From: JBKCUI01 sp052161605
Lineage (GTDB): Bacteria; Planctomycetota; Planctomycetia; Pirellulales; Pirellulaceae
Length of the DNA stretch: 64,000 bases
Assembly: GCA_052161605.1 (NCBI GenBank)
Contig: CP197409.1
Reading direction: 5' to 3' (one strand)
A program made the position numbers and the translations under genes. Positions within the stretch are counted from its first letter, which is position 1, and every line of letters begins with the position of its first letter. The notes under the pieces were generated by a model. The model was not told where the DNA came from and did not search any database. It worked only from the letters and a program-made list of their open reading frames with translations. Shown here piece by piece: positions 1 through 7,784 of this stretch.

Positions 1-1
1 C

Positions 2-520
2 TTGGCACGAACGATCCTTGTCGAATGCGCGTGGTCCTCACTTCGCTATAACCCCTGGGCCAAACATGTCTACGATCGAATCTGCGGCAAGCAAAAAACT
101 CGCAAAAAGAAAGCGGCTATCGCATTGGCTCGCAAGATCGCTGTTCTGGCATGGGCGTTACTTCGTGATGAAAAAGACTGGGAACCAAAACGTATGATCG
201 AAGTGACCGAGTCCTATGGCCGCATCCCTCTAGGCCTCAAAGAGAAGCTACTCGAAATGCCCAAAAAGGAATGCCGTCACAAGCGAAAGAATCGAAGGAT
301 CAGCGAGGAACGCGCTGCGAAACAAGCAGCTGCCCAGGCTCCCAAGATCGCTTCACGACCAACCGAATCCACTCCCAAACGATCGTCGGTACAGAGCTCT
401 GTCGCTAGGCCCGCTAAGCGAAAACCTAAGACCATAGCACCTAAAGGAAAGCCGACAAAAACAAAAGATAAACCAACCACGAATCCAAGGCGAACAAGAA
501 AGCTCGAAACCGCGGTCTGA
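2..520 (+). CDS. IS110-family transposase, C-terminal part (5' truncated by window edge)
   Basis: The frame is open from the first bases of the window and ends at TGA 518-520. The N-terminal about 60 residues match the end of the IS110/IS116/IS902 transposase C-terminal domain (Transposase_20): an LARTILVECAW segment, then a basic stretch around CGKQKTRKKK and AIALARKIAVLAWALLRDEKDW-type residues. The family are DEDD-type transposases that cut and rejoin DNA, guided in studied members by a bridge RNA made from non-coding DNA of the element. After residue 80 the protein becomes a Lys/Arg/Pro/Ala-rich tail of about 90 residues, longer than usual for the family. The catalytic N-terminus lies outside the window, so I cannot say whether the element is intact. 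Confidence 0.8.
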   Translation: MARTILVECAWSSLRYNPWAKHVYDRICGKQKTRKKKAAIALARKIAVLAWALLRDEKDWEPKRMIEVTESYGRIPLGLKEKLLEMPKKECRHKRKNRRISEERAAKQAAAQAPKIASRPTESTPKRSSVQSSVARPAKRKPKTIAPKGKPTKTKDKPTTNPRRTRKLETAV

Positions 521-1368
521 TGAGTTGCCATCACTAAGCAACACACATCGTCGAACGAATAAGCCTTGTTCGCCCTCATAGCCCCAAGGCTTGGAGGACA
601 ACCAGTATCGCTGGCTGATGCACACGACATCGTCGTAACGAATCGGACCTCCAAGCCCTTTACGAACCTTTTACCCCTTCTCAGGAGAATGCCTTACAAC
701 GAGCACCGAACGAATTTGACCAAGGACAAGACCTACCCACGAGGTTGAGCACTAAACACAGTTGACGCGGTCGTCTCACATAGGACACGAGGACTCGTAA
801 GAGACTCGCCGAGATGACCAGACACGTCGCCCTAAAGAATGTGCCAACCCCATAACGGAAGGTAGCTTGCTGCTCAGCGATGCGAAGCATCCAGAAGCCT
901 ACAGGCAAGCTGCAGCCAACCACGATGAGAATTCATAGCTAACAAGCGATGAGTGGAACCGTGATGGATAACTGAGGGGATGCAAGCCGATAGGCTTCAC
1001 AAGAGTGACAAGGCATTCACACCTCGAATAGTCGTCTAATCAACCATCCTTGAACGAATAAGCAAGTGCGAAGAGTAAAGCGAGACCTTAAGAAGCCAAT
1101 CAGCAAGTTCCCGGTGTCATCCTCTGCGCCGCTTGTCGATCGCCATGCGCTCCGTTCGAAGACTCACTTCGCCGGGGTGAGCGATCGACAAGCGGCTACG
1201 ACGAAGACACCTAACCTTACCTCAAAATGATGTAGCCTCGAAAAATATTAAAAACAGTGGCGACCGTCACTTGCAAACCTTGGACTTCATAGTCGGTAGC
1301 ATTGACCGAGTGCGAGTAGCTGACTCAACGCAAGTCAGAAGCGCTCGATCGAGCACTTCGGTCCAATG
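521..1368. other. Non-coding flank downstream of IS110 transposase
   Basis: About 850 bases with no convincing gene; the short open frames here lack family features or ribosome binding sites. It probably contains the 3' end of the IS110 element, but IS110 ends have no obvious terminal repeats and I could not place the junction. It holds the 16-bp inverted repeat described separately. Confidence 0.5.
1128..1196. repeat. Perfect 16-bp inverted repeat (hairpin)
   Basis: The left arm GCCGCTTGTCGATCGC (1128-1143) is exactly complementary to 1181-1196, with a 37-base spacer that contains further GC-rich segments. No T-tract follows, so it is not a standard terminator. It could be a structured RNA or a recombination/end feature of the adjacent IS110 element. 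Confidence 0.75.
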
Positions 1369-1806
1369 CTACCGTTCGTGCGGTTTTTCGTACTCGTACT
1401 CAGCATCGCGGTACTCGTACTCGTACTCGATCGATCCCTCCAATACCGAATCAGTTCGTTGGATCAATCGAGTCAACATCGACACGATCCGTTTCAGGTT
1501 GGTCTTGCCAACCCGATTCAGTTCAGGATCGATCGCCTCGAACGATAGGAGTATATCGTGAATCGCAGCGCATTCCAAAGCTGAACCACACGCGATCTCG
1601 AAAAATCGATTCTTGTCCTTAAGACTTTGTTTCCCGTTTCCCTCGGCAATGTTGAGCGGAATGGATTGTGCCGCTCGCAGCCACTGATCCCGAGCATGAC
1701 GTTCCGCACCGTTTAATGATTTCGCGATTCGATAAGACGAAGCAACGTACTCGATAGCAAGTCGATAAACATCGAGTAGTTCGTGGTCAAAGATTGGATC
1801 GGTCAT
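1369..1806 (-). CDS. Four-helix bundle protein (23S rRNA intervening-sequence protein family)
   Basis: A 145-residue protein of the IVP/four-helix-bundle family, recognised by FDHELLDVYRLAIE at the N-terminus, SIPLNIAEGNGK in the middle and FFEIACGSALECAAI after it. Relatives were first found inside 23S rRNA intervening sequences; free-standing copies are frequent in planctomycetes and their biochemical function is unknown. I start it at ATG 1806 because AAGGA sits about 7 bases upstream and homology begins there. The C-terminus is odd: EYEYEYRDAEYEYE, encoded by tandem TACTCG units. The complementary repeat lies just upstream of the start (1818-1833), so the gene is bracketed by inverted repeats. 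Confidence 0.88.
   Translation of the reverse strand: MTDPIFDHELLDVYRLAIEYVASSYRIAKSLNGAERHARDQWLRAAQSIPLNIAEGNGKQSLKDKNRFFEIACGSALECAAIHDILLSFEAIDPELNRVGKTNLKRIVSMLTRLIQRTDSVLEGSIEYEYEYRDAEYEYEKPHER
1391..1429. repeat. TACTCG hexamer repeats inside the IVP gene 3' end
   Basis: Five TACTCG-type units (1391-1402 and 1412-1429) that the gene reads as Glu-Tyr repeats. They are complementary to CGAGTACGAGTACGAG at 1818-1833, just 5' of the gene. Confidence 0.85.
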
Positions 1807-2462
1807 CTGCGTCCTTTCGAGTACGAGTACGAGGAAATCCGACCTCAAGCACGAACGACTGCGTTAACCGGTGTTGCCGACGGTTGACTTGTTTAGTGGG
1901 AAACGGTGGACGGCAACTCCGGTTCAACGCTTTGTTCGCATTTGCGATTCTCGGCGACTCTGCTGCACGGCGGTTGCACGCGCAACATTGAGTCTCCGAG
2001 TTCGGAAATCGTGGTTGTGTGAGGTTACGACAGAAGTCACCCCTTGGCAAGAGCATGACGCTTGCAGATTGCTTTGTGGTTCAGAAGTTTTCGCGTTCGC
2101 AGAGCCAGTGCAATTGCTTAATCCTCAATCGGGCCCGTGATGTGATGGTTGAAGAAGACAGGCTGCGATTCTCTGCGTCTCAATCACTCAGCGTTCATTA
2201 GCCGCTTGCGTTCTGCGATTCATCCGTGTTCATCTGTGTCATCTGTGGTCAAAAAATTGCGACTCCATCCCGCCCGAGAATCGCATTCAGCGACCAAGTC
2301 AGGCTGCCGCGCGAAAATCGCCGCGTAAAGAATGCGACTCGTTCCGACGAGCCTAAGATCTTTGAATGCGAACGTCGGGGTTCAGCGAGCCCGAGCGGTT
2401 GACTCAACGCAAGTCAAAACGGCTGATCGAGGGCTTCGTCTGCAACCCTTTGTTCTGCGAGA
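1807..2462. other. Intergenic region, no gene seen
   Basis: No open frame here looks like a protein. The region includes a low-complexity stretch near 2217-2250 (repeated CATCTGTG/CATCCGTG words) of a kind I associate with planctomycete intergenic repeats; this is from general memory, not a search. Confidence 0.5.
1818..1833. repeat. CGAGTACGAGTACGAG repeat upstream of the IVP gene
   Basis: This 16-base run is the reverse complement of the TACTCG repeats at the other end of the gene. The two arms could pair around the whole reading frame, as the ends of rRNA intervening sequences do. Confidence 0.8.
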
Positions 2463-2987
2463 TTATAGTCGATCGATTCGCACTTCCGGCCATTGTTGCG
2501 CAAGAAAGTTCTCAAGTTCATCAATTCGAGCGTCTGTCCACTGGATTCCTGGAAACCCTTTTTCGATTCGACTCGATTTCGTGCCAAAGGTAACATTTGG
2601 TCGTTCAATGAGTATTCTATGAATTTCAGTTCTTGGATACTCCTTGATCGTTCCGACGTTCCTTGTGTCCCAAGTACGCAGACATTCCGAATTGAACTCG
2701 ACGTTGAATTCAAACGGTCGTACGAACCAGACAATTGCCCTTAACCAGCCGGATGTAGCGACGAGTACCAAGGAGCCCATAATGAAAGCCCACAAGTACG
2801 CACCACGAGTTACACCGACGAAGGTCAAGCCAGCAAAAAATGGCAGTGCCAACCCCGTAATGACCATTTGCACTTTCGTATTTCGATGATTACTTGGGTC
2901 AGAGAAAGCAAGTCTGTTTGACGTATGAATTACCTCGGCGACACAAGGTGATTTGGCGTATGTGGGCGGTAGGTAAGGGGTTTCCAT
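2463..2987 (-). CDS. Hypothetical membrane protein
   Basis: A 174-residue protein with two hydrophobic segments, about residues 41-61 (MVITGLALPFFAGLTFVGV) and 66-90, then a soluble C-terminal domain with alternating hydrophobic strands ending in EIHRILIERPNV and QWPEVRIDRL. The arrangement suggests a small bacterial PH-like membrane protein, but I do not recognise the family firmly. No clear ribosome binding site precedes ATG 2987, and the true start may be internal. A 114-base palindromic repeat begins 12 bases upstream and is shared with the region upstream of the NotI-like restriction gene. Confidence 0.6.
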   Translation of the reverse strand: METPYLPPTYAKSPCVAEVIHTSNRLAFSDPSNHRNTKVQMVITGLALPFFAGLTFVGVTRGAYLWAFIMGSLVLVATSGWLRAIVWFVRPFEFNVEFNSECLRTWDTRNVGTIKEYPRTEIHRILIERPNVTFGTKSSRIEKGFPGIQWTDARIDELENFLAQQWPEVRIDRL

Positions 2988-3588
2988 TGGATAGCAGAAC
3001 TTGTAATTATCCCGGCTTCGGTACCGGGAAAGCCGTTATTGTCGGGTGTTATCCCGGGAAGTCAAACATTTTGTCCTCGCTCGGCGGGAGACCGGGATAA
3101 TAATTATCCCGGTTTCCATTATCGTCCCCCTCTAATGTGGGGGGTGAGCGGACTTTTGTTGTTTTGATGCAATTTAACGGTTGTCCCCCGGTTGCATCTG
3201 CCGCCCGTTGCCGCCAAACTCAAGGCAACCCTAAAGGGATTGTATCGACCTTAGTCCCGAGGGGAGCCCATAGTGGCAACTTGGCAGGGCATGGTGGGCT
3301 GAGCGGAGTTGATACGAGCTGGGTCAGAGAGCTCAACGCAGGGCGTTGCCCGTGCGGTTAAACCATCACGCAGACGCGTGGGGATGAAGAGCTGGATCGG
3401 GCGGCACGGTGAGAACTGGGATGGAGGCACCAAAACACCCTTCGTTCCTCAGAGCGTGCCACCCAGATCGCTACGGATCTTCGTTCCTCAGAACGTGCCC
3501 CCCGGATTGCGATAGCGCAGGGCGATCCCAGTACGCGAAACCATCGAGGTTGTCGTAGACAGTTGCCTTTGCGATTGCCAAACGCCTC
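2988..3588. other. Intergenic region with repeats, no gene seen
   Basis: Contains the 114-nt repeat (2999-3112) and a direct repeat of about 24 bases: TTCGTTCCTCAGAGCGTGCC at 3441 and the variant TTCGTTCCTCAGAACGTGCC at 3480, 39 bases apart. No convincing reading frame. Confidence 0.6.
2999..3112. repeat. 114-nt palindrome-rich repeat, copy A
   Basis: Begins ACTTGTAATTATCCCGGCTT and contains several self-complementary ATTATCCCGG / CCGGGATAAT words, ending in a near-palindrome. It aligns without gaps to 36466-36579; by hand I count 84 of 114 identical positions, including the first 20. Each copy lies directly 5' of a leftward gene. Confidence 0.85.
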
Positions 3589-4458
3589 CTAAACGCTAAA
3601 CCGAACGGTTCCTTTAGCTTCGTCACCTACCAACACGCTGGACATGGTTTCCCAGGTTCCGTCCTCGAGTCGCTGGAGGGTTTCACCTGCCTGCTCCAAA
3701 CCTTTTTCAATGCGATGAACGAGATGGGTTCTCATGAGACCCATGGAATCGAACAAATCGGGATGGAGCATCCCCAAGGCGGCTTCACTGATCTGTTGAT
3801 TGATCCGAGGCGAAATCGGTTCGTGCTCAACATGCTTATTCAACCAAGCTCGGCAACTAGCGATGAGGAGCGACCAAATAATCTTGCTCTGATCCCCTAA
3901 GTGCCGCTCCCCATACTCGCCTGCGAACTCCTCGACCCTTTTCGGTGAGTGAGCATACTGATGCGACTCGCTCGTCTTGACAAAGTACCCTAGCAACATG
4001 TCGGTCCAGTGTTCCAGGTAGCTTCGTAGCGAGTTGAGTTCATCAGCTTCCTGATTGCCTCGTTCCAATCCATCGGCGATGATTCTCAGGCATCGATTGC
4101 GGACTTCTTGATGACTCATGTAAACATTGTGCAGAATGGATCTGGCGTCGTTGTCGATCTGACGAGCCTCCAAACGAGCGGCTACGGCCACGCAAATACG
4201 GGACAGCGGTTCGGCCAGTAGAGCCTCCTCGATAACTCGCTTCGTCTTTCTCCACGCCTGAGTTCGGTGTGCTAAGCTGACCGAACGAATCCGCTTGGAC
4301 TGAAACGTCAGCATCGAGTTCCAACCGTTAAAGCGAACTCGATTCTTGAGCCAATATTCGTGTACGGCCTCCATCGGAAAAACGCAGTCTTCCTCAACAC
4401 GGGTTGAAGCGTGAAAGGCCCAAATACTTGCCATTTCAACAAGCCAGCTGGAATGCAT
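3589..4458 (-). CDS. Hypothetical protein, mostly alpha-helical
   Basis: A 289-residue soluble protein with no signal peptide or membrane segment. It is Arg/Glu-rich and looks almost entirely helical. I do not recognise a domain. Possible starts upstream are limited by an in-frame TGA about 45 bases before ATG 4458, and no strong ribosome binding site is visible. The overlapping frame upstream (to about 4580) also reads like protein (RNLAGEVLKFAEAARILGAC), so a frameshift that separated an N-terminal piece is possible. Confidence 0.65.
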   Translation of the reverse strand: MHSSWLVEMASIWAFHASTRVEEDCVFPMEAVHEYWLKNRVRFNGWNSMLTFQSKRIRSVSLAHRTQAWRKTKRVIEEALLAEPLSRICVAVAARLEARQIDNDARSILHNVYMSHQEVRNRCLRIIADGLERGNQEADELNSLRSYLEHWTDMLLGYFVKTSESHQYAHSPKRVEEFAGEYGERHLGDQSKIIWSLLIASCRAWLNKHVEHEPISPRINQQISEAALGMLHPDLFDSMGLMRTHLVHRIEKGLEQAGETLQRLEDGTWETMSSVLVGDEAKGTVRFSV

Positions 4459-4628
4459 AATTTCGGCGGTCTTGACGAGAATCCTGAGACATCGAAACCG
4501 TCACATGACGGTTCGTTACAAGCTCCCAGAATCCTAGCAGCCTCAGCAAACTTCAAGACTTCTCCAGCCAGGTTTCTCAACTCTCCGCGTTTTCCGCCAA
4601 ACTGAATGCTACAAACGTTACAGGCTGC

Positions 4629-5129
4629 CTATCGAGGCTGCACCTGAGGCACAACCGGAATGGGGGCCGACATCGTCGGGGGAGGTGCCACAGCGATTCC
4701 CTGCCCCGCCTGCAACCGTAACTGCTCGCCACTCGCAATCAAAGCATCGTTGGGAACGGCTTGCTCTGGCGACAATTGCACATCGATGATCCGTTCGTCG
4801 CGAACCTCATACGGCCACAAAGTTTCCGTTACGAAATCCAACGGAGGTATGGCGTACCACGGGGGATTGAACTTGCGAAGGAACTTCTCGGTGCGATAAC
4901 CATCTCTCACGATCTCAAAATTTCGTGTCCCATAGTAGGTGTAGTTCGTCGACGCCGGGCTGAGACCGATATACTGCCTGTCGACATAGACCATGGCTCC
5001 CGGCGGATTGGTTCGGACAGTCATCCGTTTTCGCAGACAACCCGTCGAGGTTCCCAAAAGCAATAGGCACAAAACGATCGGCCACGCGAAGCGAGTTTGA
5101 GACGATTCCGCTCGACTAACGGAAAGCAT
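4629..5129 (-). CDS. PEGA-domain lipoprotein
   Basis: Starting at ATG 5129 gives 166 residues with a lipoprotein signal: a hydrophobic core (FAWPIVLCLLLLG) then the lipobox-like TSTGC. After the Cys comes a PEGA domain (VRTNPPGAMVYVDRQYIG..SP, about residues 36-80), a surface module named for its PEGA motif, here PPGA. The C-terminus is Pro/Val/Ala-rich. I reject the longer 202-residue reading because it puts the signal peptide internally. Likely exported and membrane-anchored; partner unknown. Confidence 0.8.
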   Translation of the reverse strand: MLSVSRAESSQTRFAWPIVLCLLLLGTSTGCLRKRMTVRTNPPGAMVYVDRQYIGLSPASTNYTYYGTRNFEIVRDGYRTEKFLRKFNPPWYAIPPLDFVTETLWPYEVRDERIIDVQLSPEQAVPNDALIASGEQLRLQAGQGIAVAPPPTMSAPIPVVPQVQPR

Positions 5130-5441
5130 TTTGCGATCTCGAGGTAGCACGTCAATTCTCTGGTTTAGTGGTCCATGTAACACTTGGTCGCGAAGTTTAG
5201 GAATTCTGGCAATTTTTCCGCAAGTGAACGTAGGCAATCTAGGAGGTATGGGGCCAACGAATCTCGCCTTACTTTGCCAATCCGCGAGCCAGAATGAATT
5301 CCCTCTGCCAGCATTGCATGTTGACCAAGGCTACTGAAAGACCCCACAACGTTGCTCATTCGATTAAAATAGCAACCAACTATTCCTCTCCCGCCTCTCC
5401 TTCGGCTCCGCCCGAGCTGACCACTTCGAAAGGTTCTAAAA
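5130..5441. promoter_or_regulatory. Divergent intergenic region
   Basis: Separates the leftward lipoprotein gene from the rightward oxidoreductase gene and so should hold both promoters. I see no gene and cannot assign -35/-10 boxes with confidence. Confidence 0.4.
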
Positions 5442-6719
5442 ATGGAACGAAGAAGCTTCCTCCAATCGAGCAGCCTTGGTATCGCAACCGCTGCCCTCTC
5501 GTCTAGAGCAATCCCCGCTGGAGACGTGGCCGATCGGAAAGTTGTCCTCGGCATCATGGGATGTTCGCGAGGTATGGATCTCTTCGCTGACTTGAACAAG
5601 ATCCCCAACGTCGAGGTGAAGTATCTTTGCGACTGCGATGAGACTCGTCTCCAATCGGCCATGAAAACAGCTACAGAATCGTCTCGCAGCCCGCAGGCGG
5701 TCACCGACTTTCGACGAATTCTCGACGACAAAACAATCGATGCTTTGGTCTGTGCAGCACCCAACCACTGGCATGGTCCCGCTACCATCATGGCTTGCCG
5801 GGCGGGCAAGCACGTCTACGTGGAGAAGCCGGCCTCCCACAATCCGCAGGAGGGGGAATGGATGGTCGAAGCCGCTACCAAAGCGGGAGTCTGCGTTCAA
5901 GTTGGCACCCAACGCAGGAGTTCGCCAGGATACCAAGCAGCCATTCAGAAAGTTCACGAAGGTGCTATCGGGCAAGTTTTCCAAGCTCGCTGCTTCTTCA
6001 ATCGAATGCGAGGCTCGATCGGCTCCACTCAACCAACAACTCCTCCCAGCGGCCTCGATTACAATCTATGGCAAGGCCCTGCACCCAAGCGTCCCTTCAA
6101 ATCTAACGTTGTCCATTACAATTGGCACTGGTTCTGGCATTGGGGTAACGGTGAGCTCGGTAACAACGGCATCCATGGACTCGACATTTGCCGCTGGGGC
6201 TTGCAAGTCGAATACCCCACTCGTACGATTTCCAGCGGTGGACGATACGGATTTCAGGATGACCAAGAAACACCGGACACGCATACAGTCTGCTGGGAAT
6301 TCGAGGGAAACAAACAAATTACCTATCAAGGTATATCAACCTCGCAACATCCACCCGGACCGTTCGTTTCGTTCTACGGTTCTGATGGCTACCTGGAAAT
6401 CGATACCGCAGGAGTGTTCGTTCGATACGATCGAGCGGGCAAAGTTGTGGAGAAATCCAACCCGACCTCTTCCGGACAACTAGAGCACCTGACCAATTTT
6501 ATTCAAGCCATCACCAGCAACGATCCAAAACAACTGGCTCAACCGATTCGAAGCGGACATCTCAGCACCCATCTGTGCCATTTGGGGAATGTGGCTCACC
6601 GAATTGGAACCGTGATCGCAACAAATAATAGTGACGGCAAATGGCAAGACGCTTCGATCCCCGCTGAATACTGGCAACGAGAATACGATCACGAATGGGA
6701 ATCGTCTATCGTCCCATGA
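5442..6719 (+). CDS. Gfo/Idh/MocA-family oxidoreductase with Tat signal
   Basis: A 425-residue protein. The N-terminus MERRSFLQSSSLGIATAAL is a twin-arginine-type signal with a single RR. The NAD(P)-binding Rossmann part follows (VVLGIMGCSRGMDL, then VEVKYLCDCDE), with the EKP motif of the family in HVYVEKPASH near residue 130. The C-terminal domain carries HWFWHWGNGELGNNGIHGLD, typical of the large planctomycete set of exported sugar or polyol dehydrogenases. The substrate cannot be read from sequence. Its TGA overlaps the next ATG by four bases (ATGA), so tilS is translationally coupled to it. Confidence 0.9.
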   Translation: MERRSFLQSSSLGIATAALSSRAIPAGDVADRKVVLGIMGCSRGMDLFADLNKIPNVEVKYLCDCDETRLQSAMKTATESSRSPQAVTDFRRILDDKTIDALVCAAPNHWHGPATIMACRAGKHVYVEKPASHNPQEGEWMVEAATKAGVCVQVGTQRRSSPGYQAAIQKVHEGAIGQVFQARCFFNRMRGSIGSTQPTTPPSGLDYNLWQGPAPKRPFKSNVVHYNWHWFWHWGNGELGNNGIHGLDICRWGLQVEYPTRTISSGGRYGFQDDQETPDTHTVCWEFEGNKQITYQGISTSQHPPGPFVSFYGSDGYLEIDTAGVFVRYDRAGKVVEKSNPTSSGQLEHLTNFIQAITSNDPKQLAQPIRSGHLSTHLCHLGNVAHRIGTVIATNNSDGKWQDASIPAEYWQREYDHEWESSIVP

Positions 6720-7720
6720 TGGATTCCATTTTTGCGAATTGGCCAACAGAACGGTGGATGACAGACCGCGTCATTATTGCCGTCAGCGGCGGAGCCGACA
6801 GCATGGCGCTGCTGGACTGTACTTGGCGAGCAGCCGCCTTAAAAGAGAACTTACTCGTATTTCATTGCAATCACCGGCAACGTGGTGCAGAAAGCGATGC
6901 CGATGCACTCTTCGTCCAGGAACAAGCCACTCTTCGCAATCTTCCTTGCTATGTGGCTCGTTTAACCGATGAGGAGTGCGAGAACCATAGCGAAGATCAA
7001 TTGCGACGAATTCGCTACGAGTACTTGAAACGATTCGCAATCGAATCAAGAGCGAATTGGATCGCACTCGGTCACAACGCGGATGACAATATCGAAACCT
7101 TTTTTCATCGCTTGAGCCGTGGTAGTGGTTTGCGAGGTTTGCGAGGTATTCCGCCTGAAAGAGTTTTTCTAGAAACATCGGACCTAGAGGTCAGGCTAAT
7201 CCGCCCCCTCCTCAAGACGACAAAAGCATCGATCCTGGAGTGGCTACAACTCAACCAAGTCCCCTTTCGACATGACTCCAGTAACGACGACTCGAAATAC
7301 ACGCGTAACCGAATTCGCAATGAGCTAATCCCACAGCTGAACTGTATTGGTGGTCCAGACTGGAAAAATATTATGCTCCAGTTTATCGAATTGATTTCGC
7401 AAGAGCATGAGATACTCAACACGCAGATAAAATGCCTCTTGAGGTATGGCATTGCGAAACCCCACCCAGAAGCCGGAATCGAACTGGCAATCGAGCATCT
7501 GCTTTCGATCGAGTGGGATGCTTTACGGGAGCTCTTCGTCGAGATTTGGCATCAACAGCAGTGGCCTCTTCGCGACATGTCTCGTAAGCATTGGCTGCAC
7601 ATCCGCGATATGATCCAAAGAACGCAATCCAATCCTCACCCCATGCGAGTCGATTTGCCCGGTGCGATTCGCATGGAAATCCGCAAAGGTAAAATGCGAA
7701 TCTTTCCCACCAAATCGTGA
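6716..7720 (+). CDS. tilS: tRNA(Ile)-lysidine synthetase
   Basis: TilS converts C34 of tRNA-Ile2 (anticodon CAU) to lysidine, so it reads AUA and is charged with Ile. The PP-loop SGGADS lies near residues 23-28, followed by VFHCNHRQRGAESDADA and LGHNADDNIETFFHRLSRGS, which are hallmark segments. At 334 residues it is a normal to short TilS. I choose ATG 6716 because it overlaps the preceding stop (ATGA). A phage tRNA with a CAT anticodon occurs at 23798, which makes the pairing of interest. Confidence 0.92.
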   Translation: MMDSIFANWPTERWMTDRVIIAVSGGADSMALLDCTWRAAALKENLLVFHCNHRQRGAESDADALFVQEQATLRNLPCYVARLTDEECENHSEDQLRRIRYEYLKRFAIESRANWIALGHNADDNIETFFHRLSRGSGLRGLRGIPPERVFLETSDLEVRLIRPLLKTTKASILEWLQLNQVPFRHDSSNDDSKYTRNRIRNELIPQLNCIGGPDWKNIMLQFIELISQEHEILNTQIKCLLRYGIAKPHPEAGIELAIEHLLSIEWDALRELFVEIWHQQQWPLRDMSRKHWLHIRDMIQRTQSNPHPMRVDLPGAIRMEIRKGKMRIFPTKS

Positions 7721-7784
7721 TTGCTATCAATCTCACTCCCTTTTGATATTGCGATCAGCGCTGGGAAAATGGTATCCGCACAGG

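Noticed and set aside
277..654. Leftward 125-residue frame opposite the transposase tail
   Set aside because: Antisense to a recognised IS110 C-terminus, with no domain or ribosome binding site.
1128..1196. Rho-independent terminator
   Set aside because: The loop is 37 bases and no T-tract follows.
2999..3112. Integron attC site
   Set aside because: No RYYYAAC/GTRRRY core pair at the expected ends, and no integron integrase in the window.
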